Translations under genes and position numbers: made by a program
The notes under the pieces: generated by a model
The model's database searches: none
The model's input: the letters and a program-made list of their open reading frames with translations, nothing else
What the model was told of the DNA's origin: nothing
Shown: piece by piece, positions 7,814 to 17,297 of the stretch
Layout of the letters: the number at the start of each line of letters is the position of its first letter
How positions within the stretch are numbered: position 1 is the first letter of the stretch
Assembly: GCA_028339155.1 (NCBI GenBank)
Contig: JAOLBK010000004.1
Location: 62,001-126,000, forward strand
Source of the DNA: Litorivicinus sp.
GTDB taxonomy: Bacteria; Pseudomonadota; Gammaproteobacteria; Pseudomonadales; Litorivicinaceae
Direction of reading: 5' to 3'
Length of the DNA stretch: 64,000 nucleotides

Positions 7814-9513
7814 TGAATTATCGTAACTTTATTTACGGGATCGTAATCCCGACGTTTCTTCTGAGTGGTTGCCAACACATTCAGGATTCAGAATCCAGCC
7901 AAAAATCTGTTTCTGAAGCAGTCACTGTGCAGCCAGAGGCAGTACAGGCACCAGAAAGTGCAATGTCTAAAGCGGTCACTGTGCAGCCAGAGGCAGTACA
8001 GGCACCAGAAAGTGCAATGTCTAAAGCGGTCACTGTGCAGCCAGAGGCGGCTCCAGATCAATCGCGCGATGTTCAAGTCGACACGGCCAACGCATCTGGA
8101 AGTGTGATTGAGACACCACTAAAAAAGTCGTCTGCGAAAATTGAATTTTTAGACGAGCGCGTCGCCGATCCAAATGAAATGATTGATGAATACGCGGACT
8201 TTAATCCTTTGGCAATCGTACGCGAGCTCGGTGAAGCAATTGACCGCCCTACCAATGAATATTCACTTTCCATCACAGATGGTCAAATCGCACTGCTGAC
8301 CGGAGACGATTACGGTGTAGATTTTACCGAAGTATTGCCAGAAGTTGATATAAGTATCTGGAGTGAAATTTCCCAAACCTTTCAGTTACCAACTTTGGAG
8401 AAAACAAAATATGCAGATTTACATCGAAGACGCCTGACTCATTCCAGTGAATTTTTTACTAATTTCTTACTGAAATCAGATCCCTATATTGCTTATGTAT
8501 GGGAGCAAGTAAAACTCCGAGGATTGCCGGGAGAAATCGCATTACTTCCCTATGTTGAGTCCGCATACTCCCCCTGGGCAGTCTCCTCGATGGGTGCGGT
8601 CGGTATGTGGCAGATCATGCCTGGCACAGCAAAATTCCTGGGCCTTAAGATGGGTCAAACCTGTGATCAACGTAGGGATATCGTGGCCTCTACACGAGCC
8701 GCGCTGGATTACTTAGAGACCCTGCATGGTAAATTCGGAGATTGGCTGTTAGCTATCGCAGCTTATAACGCTGGGCCTGGGCGAATCGAGCGTGCAATTT
8801 TGCGCAACAAAAAAGCAGGTAAATCCACAGACTTTTGGTCACTCCGTTTGCCACGCGAGACAAGACGCTATATTCCGCGTCTCATGGTAACCCGCGATCT
8901 TATTTTAGATGCAGAATCGCTAGATATTGAATTGCCGCCGATAAGATCGGAAATCTTGTTTAAGATATTAACCCTTGAAGCACCTATTGAAGTTTCTCTT
9001 GTGCGCGAGTTAAGTGGATTGTCGCTTGAGGAGATTCGAAAATATAATCCCTGTATTCGGTCCTGGATTACTCCTGCACAGAAACCGCACACGCTATCAT
9101 TACCGAACGATAGTGTTCAGATATTTTCGGATAACTTGGATAGCCTGTTAGTTCGTGACTACGTTCGGACTCGACCCTATAAAGTAAATCCAGGAGATAC
9201 ATTAAGTGAGATTGCAGCGACGACCGGTGCTTCAGTTTCGGAACTTATGATATTAAATGGGCTCAGAGATTCCCGTATCATTACAGGAAAAACAATTCGG
9301 GTGCCGAGCACAAGTGAGAATATTAGACATCAGCTTGCGAGCATGGAGTTAGGAAATTCTTTTAACGAAACAATACATTATAAAGTCCGATCCGGCGATT
9401 CCCTTTGGAAAATAGCACGTCGATTTAAAACAACTGTTAAAAGTTTGAGAAAATTGAATCAGACGTCAAACCTAATTCGTCCCGGGGAAAGGCTTATAGT
9501 TCCGGTTAATTGA
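7813..9513 (+). CDS. mltD: Membrane-bound lytic murein transglycosylase D (lipoprotein)
   Basis: Cleaves peptidoglycan between MurNAc and GlcNAc with 1,6-anhydro product formation, at the inner face of the outer membrane. A lipoprotein signal ends in LLSGC with lipidated Cys20. Residues about 35-80 are a low-complexity linker made of an 18-residue tandem repeat. The SLT domain follows, with catalytic Glu in LLPYVESAYSPWA and the helices SMGAVGMWQIMPGTA and AIAAYNAGPGRIE. Two LysM repeats lie at the C-terminus (KVNPGDTLSEIA and KVRSGDSLWKIA). 566 aa against 452 in E. coli; the excess is mostly in the linker. The end overlaps nudC by 8 bases, tail to tail. Confidence 0.95.
   Translation: MNYRNFIYGIVIPTFLLSGCQHIQDSESSQKSVSEAVTVQPEAVQAPESAMSKAVTVQPEAVQAPESAMSKAVTVQPEAAPDQSRDVQVDTANASGSVIETPLKKSSAKIEFLDERVADPNEMIDEYADFNPLAIVRELGEAIDRPTNEYSLSITDGQIALLTGDDYGVDFTEVLPEVDISIWSEISQTFQLPTLEKTKYADLHRRRLTHSSEFFTNFLLKSDPYIAYVWEQVKLRGLPGEIALLPYVESAYSPWAVSSMGAVGMWQIMPGTAKFLGLKMGQTCDQRRDIVASTRAALDYLETLHGKFGDWLLAIAAYNAGPGRIERAILRNKKAGKSTDFWSLRLPRETRRYIPRLMVTRDLILDAESLDIELPPIRSEILFKILTLEAPIEVSLVRELSGLSLEEIRKYNPCIRSWITPAQKPHTLSLPNDSVQIFSDNLDSLLVRDYVRTRPYKVNPGDTLSEIAATTGASVSELMILNGLRDSRIITGKTIRVPSTSENIRHQLASMELGNSFNETIHYKVRSGDSLWKIARRFKTTVKSLRKLNQTSNLIRPGERLIVPVN
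7921..8049 (+). repeat. 54-bp in-frame tandem repeat in mltD (2.4 copies)
   Basis: Units begin at 7921, 7975 and 8029 with GTCACTGTGCAGCCAGAGG. The two full units look identical base for base, and the third stops after 21 bases. The unit encodes the 18 residues VTVQPEAVQAPESAMSKA. Being in frame, copy number can change without breaking the gene; it alters the length of the spacer between the lipid anchor and the catalytic domain. Confidence 0.95.
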
Positions 9514-10324
9514 GACGATTTTGCTCACTTAAAAATTGATCAATCATTCCTCTGGAAATTGAGGCCTTCGGTGGCAACTTGGGTAAGGCATCAATTGAAA
9601 ACCATTGCGCATCAACGATTTCGATGCCATCAACGCTGATATCCCCTTTTTTCCATTCGGCTCTATAGCCAAGCATTAACGAATGTTTGAAGGGCCAATT
9701 TTGACTCCCTTGATATATTGGGGCATTGATCTCAACGCCGACTTCTTCAAAAATTTCTCGATGGCAAGCATGTTCCGCTGACTCTCCCGCCTCAATAAAA
9801 CCGGCTAGGGTCGAGTACATTCCTTCGATAAACCGGGGAGATCGACCGAGCAAGATTTCACGTTCTCGGGTAATTAAGATGATAACGCATGGGGAAATAC
9901 GAGGATAAGAGGCATGTCCACATCCCTGACATATCAAACCCCGGTCCGATTTGCTTGGGTGGGTTTTATCCCCGCAAGAACCGCAATATCGATGTTCTTG
10001 CATAAAATCCATGACCTGCATTGCTGCATTTAATGGAATAAATTCCTCAGAATTCAACCGAATTAAAACTGGTCGAAGTAATTCATATTCGAAATCTGAT
10101 GAGGGCGTTTCAAGACAAACAAATTTATATAAAATATCATTAATTGTTCCTACGACGTTTTTTCGTCGATCTCGGATCCGTGGATCATTCGGTAAGATTT
10201 TTAGGGGAAGTCCAGAAGAATCAACCGCGACTAGACGGTCAGAAGTTACTATGAGACACAAGGTGTTAGGACAGTTGGATTCACCCGGCATCCAGCGAAT
10301 CGCATGATCACCAAGCCATCTCAT
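9506..10324 (-). CDS. nudC: NADH pyrophosphatase / RNA deNADding Nudix hydrolase NudC
   Basis: Hydrolyses NADH, and in known relatives NAD-capped RNA, to NMN(H) and an AMP moiety. Parts in order: a divergent N-terminal domain, a zinc ribbon (CGSCGDKT and CQGCGHASYP, near residues 115-140), then the Nudix box GFIEAGESAEHACHREIFEE with all catalytic Glu in place. The NudC-specific sequence after the box reads SQNWPFKHS, against the family consensus SQPWPFPxS, so two prolines are replaced. 272 aa. It is the last gene of the ppiD-sohB-rnhA-dnaQ-nudC unit; its ATG overlaps the dnaQ stop in ATGA fashion. Confidence 0.92.
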   Translation of the reverse strand: MRWLGDHAIRWMPGESNCPNTLCLIVTSDRLVAVDSSGLPLKILPNDPRIRDRRKNVVGTINDILYKFVCLETPSSDFEYELLRPVLIRLNSEEFIPLNAAMQVMDFMQEHRYCGSCGDKTHPSKSDRGLICQGCGHASYPRISPCVIILITREREILLGRSPRFIEGMYSTLAGFIEAGESAEHACHREIFEEVGVEINAPIYQGSQNWPFKHSLMLGYRAEWKKGDISVDGIEIVDAQWFSIDALPKLPPKASISRGMIDQFLSEQNRLN

Positions 10325-11034
10325 TCAATCTCATCCCATCTCGGAGTGGCTCCCTTCTTCCGCATTTCCTCAATAAGAGCGAGGTGATTTTGTTCTTCTA
10401 TCTGAGTCGGCCTTATGAGAACAGCCGTTCTATTCAGCCCTACCATTTTTTGTATTGGCTCAAACCGAGATCCGTGATTTTTAGTATTAGACTGATTGAA
10501 CATGCTTGACTGTTCTCTGGTCATCGCTAAATAAACCAGTGTCAGAAGCTCAGCATCCAAAAGTGCTCCGTGGAGGGTCCGCTCAGAAGAATCTATCTTG
10601 AAATCTCGACATAAAGCGTCGAGTGAATTTCGTTTTCCTGGACGCTTTTCTCTCGCGAGAGCCAGGGTGTCAATCGCAACACCGCCCGCCATCAATTCAC
10701 TCATTTTCGATGCTCCCGGAATTCGAGCAAGTTCTGCATCAAGGAAACCAACATCAAACGGTGCATTGTGAGCAATTACTTCCGCATCCCGCACAAAATC
10801 TACAAATTCCTCAAAAACTCCCTCGAAATTAGGCTTATCCCGTAGAAATTCATCAGTAATTCCATGCACTGCGATCGCTTCATCATCAATTTTACGGTCT
10901 GGATTAAGATAAACATGAAACGTACGGTCCGTCATCTGACGATTAACCATTTCAACGCAACCAATTTCGATTACTCGGTGCCCATTCTTTGGATCGAGGC
11001 CAGTCGTTTCTGTGTCTAAAATGATTTGACGCAT
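10321..11034 (-). CDS. dnaQ: DNA polymerase III epsilon subunit (3'-5' proofreading exonuclease)
   Basis: Proofreading exonuclease of the replicative polymerase core. DEDDh family: Asp7 and Glu9 in [21 protein letters not shown] near residue 98, and [10 protein letters not shown] near 155. A QSSMF sequence after the catalytic domain lies where E. coli has its clamp-binding peptide. The C-terminal tail, expected to bind the alpha subunit, is present; 237 aa against 243. The start overlaps the 3' end of rnhA by 19 bases on the same strand, whereas in E. coli rnhA and dnaQ are divergent. The stop overlaps nudC by 4. Confidence 0.95.
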   Translation of the reverse strand: MRQIILDTETTGLDPKNGHRVIEIGCVEMVNRQMTDRTFHVYLNPDRKIDDEAIAVHGITDEFLRDKPNFEGVFEEFVDFVRDAEVIAHNAPFDVGFLDAELARIPGASKMSELMAGGVAIDTLALAREKRPGKRNSLDALCRDFKIDSSERTLHGALLDAELLTLVYLAMTREQSSMFNQSNTKNHGSRFEPIQKMVGLNRTAVLIRPTQIEEQNHLALIEEMRKKGATPRWDEIE

Positions 11035-11462
11035 GTTTCGACCCCCTGATTAGCGAGTTGATCCGCACGTTCATTACCAGGATGACCTGAGTGGCCCTTG
11101 ACCCAATGCCATCGGACATTATGCTGCCCTACGATAGCATCTAGTTGTTGCCATAAGTCTTGATTGGCGACAGGTTTTTTGGCTGATGTTTTCCAGCCAT
11201 TCTTTTTCCAATTGGTGATCCACTTGGTGACTCCGTCCCTAACATAAACCGAGTCCGTGTACAGATCGACTTCGCAGGAACGCTTTAATGCTTGAAGCCC
11301 TTCAATAGCAGCTGTTAGTTCCATACGATTATTTGTGGTCTCAGGAGTCCCGCCGAACAGTGTTTTTTCGAGGCCATCATACTCGAGTAAAACGCCCCAA
11401 CCCCCTGGCCCGGGATTCCCTTTACATGCGCCATCAGTAAAAAGCGTAACAACCTTGGTCAC
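11016..11462 (-). CDS. rnhA: Ribonuclease HI
   Basis: Cuts the RNA strand of RNA-DNA hybrids such as R-loops and primers. The catalytic acids are all present at the E. coli numbering: Asp10 ([12 protein letters not shown]), Glu48 (NNRMELTA), Asp70 (LYTDSVYV) and Asp134 (NERADQLA), with His124 in [10 protein letters not shown] and the basic handle region [14 protein letters not shown]. 148 aa. Overlaps sohB by 4 bases and dnaQ by 19, all on the minus strand. Confidence 0.97.
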   Translation of the reverse strand: MTKVVTLFTDGACKGNPGPGGWGVLLEYDGLEKTLFGGTPETTNNRMELTAAIEGLQALKRSCEVDLYTDSVYVRDGVTKWITNWKKNGWKTSAKKPVANQDLWQQLDAIVGQHNVRWHWVKGHSGHPGNERADQLANQGVETCVKSF

Positions 11463-12517
11463 AACTGCATGAAATCCCGTCCAGTGCGTGTCACTAGCGT
11501 CTCAATTCGATCTGACACAGTATTAGACAAATCTCGCCCAAAACGCTCGGCGAGGGATTTTTTTTCATGCCATTTGATACTGATCAAGCGACAGGTCTGT
11601 GAAAATTCGATCAGAACATCATCAGAGACGGCTAAGCGGTCACACAAACCCTTTTCCAGAGCATCACTTCCATAAAAAATCGACCCATCTGCAAGTTCTT
11701 CAAGATTCAGTGAAGGACGACGAACTCGAATCCAGTCCTTAAATAAAATATGGGTTTGCTCAAGGTCTTCTTTAAATTTCTTTCTGCCTTCGGGTGTGTT
11801 TTCACCAAGCATGGTGAGTGTTCGTTTATTGTCTCCTGCCGTATGTAGTTCGACGTCAACGTCTCGGTTTTTCAGGAATCGATGAATATTTGGTATCTGT
11901 GCAACCACACCGATTGATCCAAGAACAGCGAATGGCGCGGCTATGATTTCTTCGGCGCAAACAGCCATCATGTAGCCGCCACTCGCCGCCACTGTATCGA
12001 CACAGGCTTTAAGAGGTATCCCTGCATCACGAATTCGTGAAAGCTGAGAGCTTGCGAGGCCATATCCGTGAACCAAACCCCCTGGAGAGGTTAATTTGAT
12101 GATAACGACTTCAGGTTTGTTCTCAAGCGAGAGGATCGCAGTCACTTCACGACTTAAACCTTTAACTTGAGATGCCTTGATATCGCCCTTAAATTCCAGA
12201 ACGACTGCTATCGGCTGTTCATCAGATTGCTTTTCTGGTGTTACTGAGCCCCGGTTTTCACCAGTTAGTATTCCCTTTAACTTTTTCCAGAGTTTGCGAT
12301 GAAAACCGGTTGAATCGGGATTTTGAGTCTTCAGTAGTAGCTCTAGGTTTTTATGTTCCTTCTCTATTCGTAAGGAAAGATCCGTGACTACAATTCGTCC
12401 TTTTTCTTCATCCTCAATCGCAAGCTTCGTTGACACTCCAACAATGACTAAGAGTGCGGCAATGATTGTTATGGTTTTTAAAAGAAAAAGGCCATATTCG
12501 GCAAGGAATTCTGTCAT
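11459..12517 (-). CDS. sohB: Inner-membrane S49 family serine protease SohB
   Basis: Signal-peptide-peptidase-like protease anchored in the inner membrane and facing the periplasm. One N-terminal membrane segment (residues about 9-30), a charged linker, then the S49 domain: nucleophile Ser in [11 protein letters not shown] and the probable general-base Lys in [10 protein letters not shown], followed by [11 protein letters not shown]. 352 aa (E. coli 349). Its ATG overlaps the ppiD stop by 4 bases. The coupling to a membrane-anchored periplasmic chaperone upstream suggests a shared role in envelope protein quality control; that is inference. Confidence 0.92.
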   Translation of the reverse strand: MTEFLAEYGLFLLKTITIIAALLVIVGVSTKLAIEDEEKGRIVVTDLSLRIEKEHKNLELLLKTQNPDSTGFHRKLWKKLKGILTGENRGSVTPEKQSDEQPIAVVLEFKGDIKASQVKGLSREVTAILSLENKPEVVIIKLTSPGGLVHGYGLASSQLSRIRDAGIPLKACVDTVAASGGYMMAVCAEEIIAAPFAVLGSIGVVAQIPNIHRFLKNRDVDVELHTAGDNKRTLTMLGENTPEGRKKFKEDLEQTHILFKDWIRVRRPSLNLEELADGSIFYGSDALEKGLCDRLAVSDDVLIEFSQTCRLISIKWHEKKSLAERFGRDLSNTVSDRIETLVTRTGRDFMQL

Positions 12518-14367
12518 GGCCGCACAATCTCTGCTTGCGATGTAATGACTGACCAGTATTCCCTGCCCTCTTGCTCTGTGCGTAGTTGCGTTAATGCAGC
12601 TTTTAACTGGGTAATCGAATCATCATCAGGAACTCCAAGAGTGACCGAATCAATTCGAGAGACGATCACTTGCCGATCATTTAATACCTGAAGCTTTACT
12701 CCGGGATTTTTGTTACCTGGAGCAGGCACAGCAAATATTGCAGGAATAAACTGGGTTGCAATTTCCTCACTGCCTTCTCGTGTCAATTCATTAAATTCCT
12801 TTATCAGGACCGGTTTAATAACATTTTCAGGTATCCCAGGCTTCTGTTCGGTCCAGTGGCCAAGAAGAATCTCTCCATCTGAGACCGCTGCTTCCAAGGC
12901 TTTTTTTGTGACGAGGACGTCATTAATAGAAGCTTTCACCGTTTCAAGTGATTGGACTTCAGACGGTTCGTAACTTTTGATTCGGAAGGTCATCCAGACA
13001 TCCGGCTCAACCTCAAACACTTCCGCATTAAGTTCACCTGATCTCAAGTCTTCTGCAAATGCTCGGCGGAGTAATTCCGGTTTGGAAAAAAAGCCTTCTC
13101 CTCCAGTACGATCCACTAGTCCGGACAACCGGATATCCACACCATAGGCCTTCTTTAATTCTTCCAGACTGCCACTAAAAGCAATATTTGAAAATTCTTC
13201 GAGTGATTCAGTCAGAAGTCGTCGGGCTTCTGTTTGCTCAAGATCATCGCGAATTATTGGTTCTCGAATTTCAAATGGATCGATTGGCTTAGTACGTGCC
13301 TCCAGAACCTCAATTAGATGATAGCCATATTCTGTTTTTACTGGTTCGGACAATGTGTTGAGAGGCAGTGTGTTCAGCGCCACTTCAAATTCAGGTGCAA
13401 ATGTACCCGATTGTGCAAACCCTAAATCACCACCTGTCTCACGGCTTGCAATGTCATCGGATGCTTCTTTAGCAACGTCTTCGAATGGCTTTCCATTGAG
13501 AATCTGTGTGCGGAACTCTTTCGCTCGATCAAGCGCGTCGTCTGCATTTGCAATCAAAACATGTCGTGCACGACGCTCTGTTTCTTCAGATGCCAGCGAA
13601 ACTTCCTCATCGTAGGCAGATCGGACTGCGGCATCAGGAATTTTGACGTTGCTTAGAAACTCATTCGTCGAGATAGTGACATACTCCAGCCTGGCTTTTT
13701 CAGTCGTTAAGAAACGGGAAGAGTTGTTCGTGTAGTACGCTTCAACTTCTGCGTCAGATACGCTCAGATCAGGAATGTATTTTTCTATATCAATCGTAGC
13801 AATAAAACCAGAGCGAGTCTGAAACTGCAATTCAGCGAGACGCTTTGCCTCATTTGGAAAGACCATTGCTGATCCCTCGATTCCACCCTTCAATTGATAA
13901 GTAAAAAGATTCCGTTCTAGTTCTTCACGAAATCCCAGACGAGACAAGCCAAGACCTCTCAGTGCCTGATCGTATCTTACGGGATCGAATTGACCATCAG
14001 TTCGAAATTGTGGAATCCCAAGAATTGCTTGATCAACTAGCTGATCGGAAACGTCAAAACCAAGATTAAGTGAATAACTTTGCGCAGCCGCATCTTCGAT
14101 GAGTGCGTTTAGTACACTTTGTTTTAGCAAGTTCTCATTAATCGCTTGTGGGTCTTGCAGGACTTGCATTAGTTGCCTACGTTCTTGCTCCATTTTTTTG
14201 TTGAATTGGCGCTCGGTTACTTCGATTCCTCCAACATTAGCAAGCACTGGATCGTCGGGACTTCCTGAGAAAAAATTGATCCCTGTAATTACAAAGGTAA
14301 TTGCAATCAAGCCAACAATAGTTTTGGCAATGATCCCGGTTGAATTGTCTCGAATATTTTGCAGCAT
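12514..14367 (-). CDS. ppiD: Membrane-anchored periplasmic folding factor PpiD (SurA-like)
   Basis: Chaperone of the parvulin group that sits at the SecYEG exit and helps newly exported proteins fold. A single N-terminal membrane anchor (IIAKTIVGLIAITFVITGI, residues about 12-30), a SurA-like N-terminal chaperone part, one parvulin domain near residues 265-360 (RRARHVLIANADDA, GGDLGFAQSGTF, YGYHLIEV), and a C-terminal region. 617 aa (E. coli 623). It follows hupB as in E. coli, but a strong terminator lies between them, so ppiD and the genes after it must rely on read-through or a promoter inside this short gap. Confidence 0.93.
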   Translation of the reverse strand: MLQNIRDNSTGIIAKTIVGLIAITFVITGINFFSGSPDDPVLANVGGIEVTERQFNKKMEQERRQLMQVLQDPQAINENLLKQSVLNALIEDAAAQSYSLNLGFDVSDQLVDQAILGIPQFRTDGQFDPVRYDQALRGLGLSRLGFREELERNLFTYQLKGGIEGSAMVFPNEAKRLAELQFQTRSGFIATIDIEKYIPDLSVSDAEVEAYYTNNSSRFLTTEKARLEYVTISTNEFLSNVKIPDAAVRSAYDEEVSLASEETERRARHVLIANADDALDRAKEFRTQILNGKPFEDVAKEASDDIASRETGGDLGFAQSGTFAPEFEVALNTLPLNTLSEPVKTEYGYHLIEVLEARTKPIDPFEIREPIIRDDLEQTEARRLLTESLEEFSNIAFSGSLEELKKAYGVDIRLSGLVDRTGGEGFFSKPELLRRAFAEDLRSGELNAEVFEVEPDVWMTFRIKSYEPSEVQSLETVKASINDVLVTKKALEAAVSDGEILLGHWTEQKPGIPENVIKPVLIKEFNELTREGSEEIATQFIPAIFAVPAPGNKNPGVKLQVLNDRQVIVSRIDSVTLGVPDDDSITQLKAALTQLRTEQEGREYWSVITSQAEIVRP

Positions 14368-14391
14368 AACTTTCGTTCATAATTTAGGTTC

Positions 14392-14414
14392 AAAAAAGGG
14401 GCCATTGGCCCCTT
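14392..14414 (-). terminator. Intrinsic terminator of hupB
   Basis: On the minus strand a perfect 6-bp GC stem (GGGGCC / GGCCCC, 14398-14412) with a 3-base loop is followed by six T residues (14392-14397). It lies 24 bases past the hupB stop and 25 bases before the ppiD start. Confidence 0.9.
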
Positions 14415-14438
14415 AACGCGCTGGACAGCAAACAAATA

Positions 14439-14711
14439 TTAGTTCACGGCATCCTTCAATGCTTTACCAGCTTTGAAGCCAGGTACTTTGGCAGCTTTGA
14501 TTTGTATAGTTGCGCCAGTCTGTGGGTTACGACCGGAACGTGCCGCACGGTCTTTCACCTGGAAAGTCCCGAAACCGACAAGTGATACAGAATCTCCACC
14601 CTTCAATGCGCCGGTTACGGCGGAGAGAGTAGCGTCTAGTGCTTTACTGGCGTCGGCCTTAGAAAGCCCAGCGTCGGTTGCGATCGCATCAATTAATTCA
14701 GATTTATTCAC
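14439..14711 (-). CDS. hupB: DNA-binding protein HU (beta-type)
   Basis: Histone-like dimer that bends and compacts DNA. 90 aa with the full HU fold: [11 protein letters not shown], the hinge [18 protein letters not shown], and the arm [18 protein letters not shown] with the intercalating Pro. The start codon is GTG (14709-14711), preceded by AGGGG at 8 bases. A 153-base gap to lon gives room for its own promoter, and a strong terminator follows it, consistent with separate high expression. Confidence 0.97.
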   Translation of the reverse strand: MNKSELIDAIATDAGLSKADASKALDATLSAVTGALKGGDSVSLVGFGTFQVKDRAARSGRNPQTGATIQIKAAKVPGFKAGKALKDAVN

Positions 14712-14864
14712 GTGTGTTACCCCTATCGGTTCTTTCAGAAAATGTAAACGCCTTTGTTCTCGTACTTGGCAGCGCTCTCTTAAATAACGTCCATGTCTTA
14801 AAATATGTCACGTCGTAATATATAAATAGTGTTTATACCAACCGAAACCGCCGGAAACAACCAA

Positions 14865-17282
14865 TTAATGAGGCCTTGGTAGGTTTTTTTCGATCTCTAC
14901 TTCCCCATCTGCGCCTTTGGGCACTTCTTTGACCACAAAAGGTTCTGGCGTGTACGACAGAGCAATATCCAATACCTGGTCAATCCATTGGACCGCCTTT
15001 ATCTCAAGATCCGCCTTGATATTATCAGGTATCTCTTTGAGATCTCTCAAATTTTCGTCAGGAATGATCACCACCTTGATCCCGCCTCGATGAGCAGCAA
15101 GGAGCTTTTCTTTGAGCCCACCGATCGGTAAAACCTGACCTCGCAAAGTAATTTCACCGGTCATGGCAACGTCTGCTCGAACGGGAACGTTTGCTAGTAC
15201 CGAGACTAAAGCAGTACACATACCGATCCCGGCACTTGGACCATCTTTTGGTGTTGCTCCTTCAGGAACATGGATATGTAGATCTGTTTTCTCATGAAAA
15301 TCGGGATTAATACCCAATGCAATCGCTCGAGCGCGGGCAACAGTCATTGCCGCCTGAATCGATTCCTGCATTACATCGCCTAATGAACCTGTGCGAATAA
15401 GCTTTCCCTTGCCTGGCATTGCCGCCGATTCGATCGTAAGTAACTCACCACCCACACTGGTCCAAGCAAGCCCCGTTACTTGCCCAATTCGATCTTCTGT
15501 TTCTTTGAGACCATGGGTATACCTGCGCACGCCAGAATAATCTTCAAGGTTTTCAGGCGTCACAATGACCGTTTCTTTGTCATTGCCCCCTATCCTCTTA
15601 TGTCCAGATTCGATTCTTTGTCGAACAACTTTCCGAGAGAGTTTAGCGATCTGTCGGTCCAGTCCGCGAACTCCAGCTTCCCTCGTATAGTACCTAATTA
15701 TATCCGTCAGAGACTGATCGGGTAATTCGAGTTCTGTAGGCCCCAATCCATTATTTTTGATCTGTTTTGGTACAAGATACTTCTTGGCGATATTAAGCTT
15801 TTCATCTTCCGTGTAGCCTGGTATCCGAATGATTTCCATGCGATCGAGTAACGCCGCTGGCATGTTCATCGAGTTCGAAGTACAGACAAACATGACTTCA
15901 CTGAGATCGAAATCTACTTCAAGGTAGTGATCGTTAAAAGTATGATTTTGCTCAGGGTCTAATACTTCGAGTAGTGCTGATGCAGGATCTCCACGATGAT
16001 CCATTCCCATTTTATCAATTTCGTCGAGTAAAAACAGAGGGTTTTTAACCCCCGCTCTAGACATTTTCTGGATAATTTTCCCGGGCATTGAACCGATATA
16101 GGTCCGTCTATGACCTCGAATCTCGGACTCGTCACGGACGCCGCCCAAGGCCATGCGTATGAATTCCCGGTTTGTCGCGCGAGCAATGGATTCGCCAAGC
16201 GAGGTCTTGCCGACACCTGGAGGGCCAACCAGGCAAAGCACAGGGCTCTTTGACTTCTTTACGCGCATCTGCACTGCCAGATATTCAAGAATTCGCTCTT
16301 TGACTTCTTCTAAACCAAAATGATCAGCCTCAAGAATATCTCGTGCCTTGATGAGGTCGTGTCTGACACGCGAACGCTTTGTCCAGGGACAACCGAGCAC
16401 CCAATCCAGATATGCGCGAACTACCGTTGCCTCCGCTGACATTGGCGACATCATCTTGAGCTTTTGCAATTCGTTTTGAGTTTTCTCTTTGGCCTCTTTG
16501 GACAGGCCCGACTCATCTATCCGAGACTGCAATCCATCAAGCTCATTTGGCGTCTCGTCTAAGTCATTCATTTCCTTCTGAATCGCTTTCATTTGCTCGT
16601 TCAGATAGTACTCGCGTTGACTTTTTTCCATCTGATCTTTTACGCGACTACGAATTCGCTTCTCGACCTGTAAAAGATCGAGCTCAGATTCCATTAATGC
16701 TACCAAATATTCGAGACGTTCTTTTACGTCCTCATAAGCTAGAAGTGCCTGCTTTTCTTTTAATGGAAGTGTTAGGTGTGCGGCCATGGTATCGCAAAGG
16801 CGGCCAGGCTCTTCGATGCTTTGTAGGGACGCCAATACTTCGGCTGGAATTTTTTTAGATGCTTTGACGTACTTATCAAACTGATCCATCAGAACACGAA
16901 TCAGTGCCACTTGATGATGTTCTTTTAAAGGAATCGATTCAACAACTTCAGCTTCTGCGCGGTAATATTCAGCTTCTAGATCAAAGCTATGAATTTTAGC
17001 TCGCTGCCCACCTTCGATTAGCACCTTCACGGTTCCATCAGGTAGTTTTAAAAGCTGCAATATAGTCGCTACAGTTCCTATGCCATAGAGCTCTGAAGCA
17101 CGAGGCTCGTCCTCACCCGCCACCCTCTGAGCGACAAGCAAAATTTCTTTTCCACCATCCATTGCGCTTTGCAATGCTTTGATAGATTTCTCGCGCCCAA
17201 CAAATAATGGCAGCACCATATGAGGGTAAACAACTACATCCCGCAGTGGGAGTAATGGGAGGGCCAACTGGTGGGTACTCAT
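14865..17282 (-). CDS. lon: ATP-dependent protease Lon
   Basis: Cytosolic AAA+ serine protease for misfolded and regulatory proteins. N-terminal substrate domain from [16 protein letters not shown], a coiled-coil stretch near residues 185-280, Walker [10 protein letters not shown] near 355, Walker [10 protein letters not shown], and the C-terminal proteolytic domain with the Ser-Lys dyad: Ser in [11 protein letters not shown] and Lys in [13 protein letters not shown]. 805 aa (E. coli 784). Only 15 bases separate it from clpX, so it is probably co-transcribed with clpPX here. Confidence 0.97.
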   Translation of the reverse strand: MSTHQLALPLLPLRDVVVYPHMVLPLFVGREKSIKALQSAMDGGKEILLVAQRVAGEDEPRASELYGIGTVATILQLLKLPDGTVKVLIEGGQRAKIHSFDLEAEYYRAEAEVVESIPLKEHHQVALIRVLMDQFDKYVKASKKIPAEVLASLQSIEEPGRLCDTMAAHLTLPLKEKQALLAYEDVKERLEYLVALMESELDLLQVEKRIRSRVKDQMEKSQREYYLNEQMKAIQKEMNDLDETPNELDGLQSRIDESGLSKEAKEKTQNELQKLKMMSPMSAEATVVRAYLDWVLGCPWTKRSRVRHDLIKARDILEADHFGLEEVKERILEYLAVQMRVKKSKSPVLCLVGPPGVGKTSLGESIARATNREFIRMALGGVRDESEIRGHRRTYIGSMPGKIIQKMSRAGVKNPLFLLDEIDKMGMDHRGDPASALLEVLDPEQNHTFNDHYLEVDFDLSEVMFVCTSNSMNMPAALLDRMEIIRIPGYTEDEKLNIAKKYLVPKQIKNNGLGPTELELPDQSLTDIIRYYTREAGVRGLDRQIAKLSRKVVRQRIESGHKRIGGNDKETVIVTPENLEDYSGVRRYTHGLKETEDRIGQVTGLAWTSVGGELLTIESAAMPGKGKLIRTGSLGDVMQESIQAAMTVARARAIALGINPDFHEKTDLHIHVPEGATPKDGPSAGIGMCTALVSVLANVPVRADVAMTGEITLRGQVLPIGGLKEKLLAAHRGGIKVVIIPDENLRDLKEIPDNIKADLEIKAVQWIDQVLDIALSYTPEPFVVKEVPKGADGEVEIEKNLPRPH

Positions 17283-17297
17283 TGTACTTCCCCTTAC

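Noticed and set aside
7921..8049. CRISPR-like array at the tandem repeats
   Set aside because: Units are contiguous with no spacers and encode protein; the same holds for the 23-bp triplication at 41700 and the hexamer tracts.
7865..8107. Repetitive frames on both strands over the mltD linker
   Set aside because: They are shadows of the 54-bp repeat inside mltD; only the mltD frame has a signal peptide and domains.
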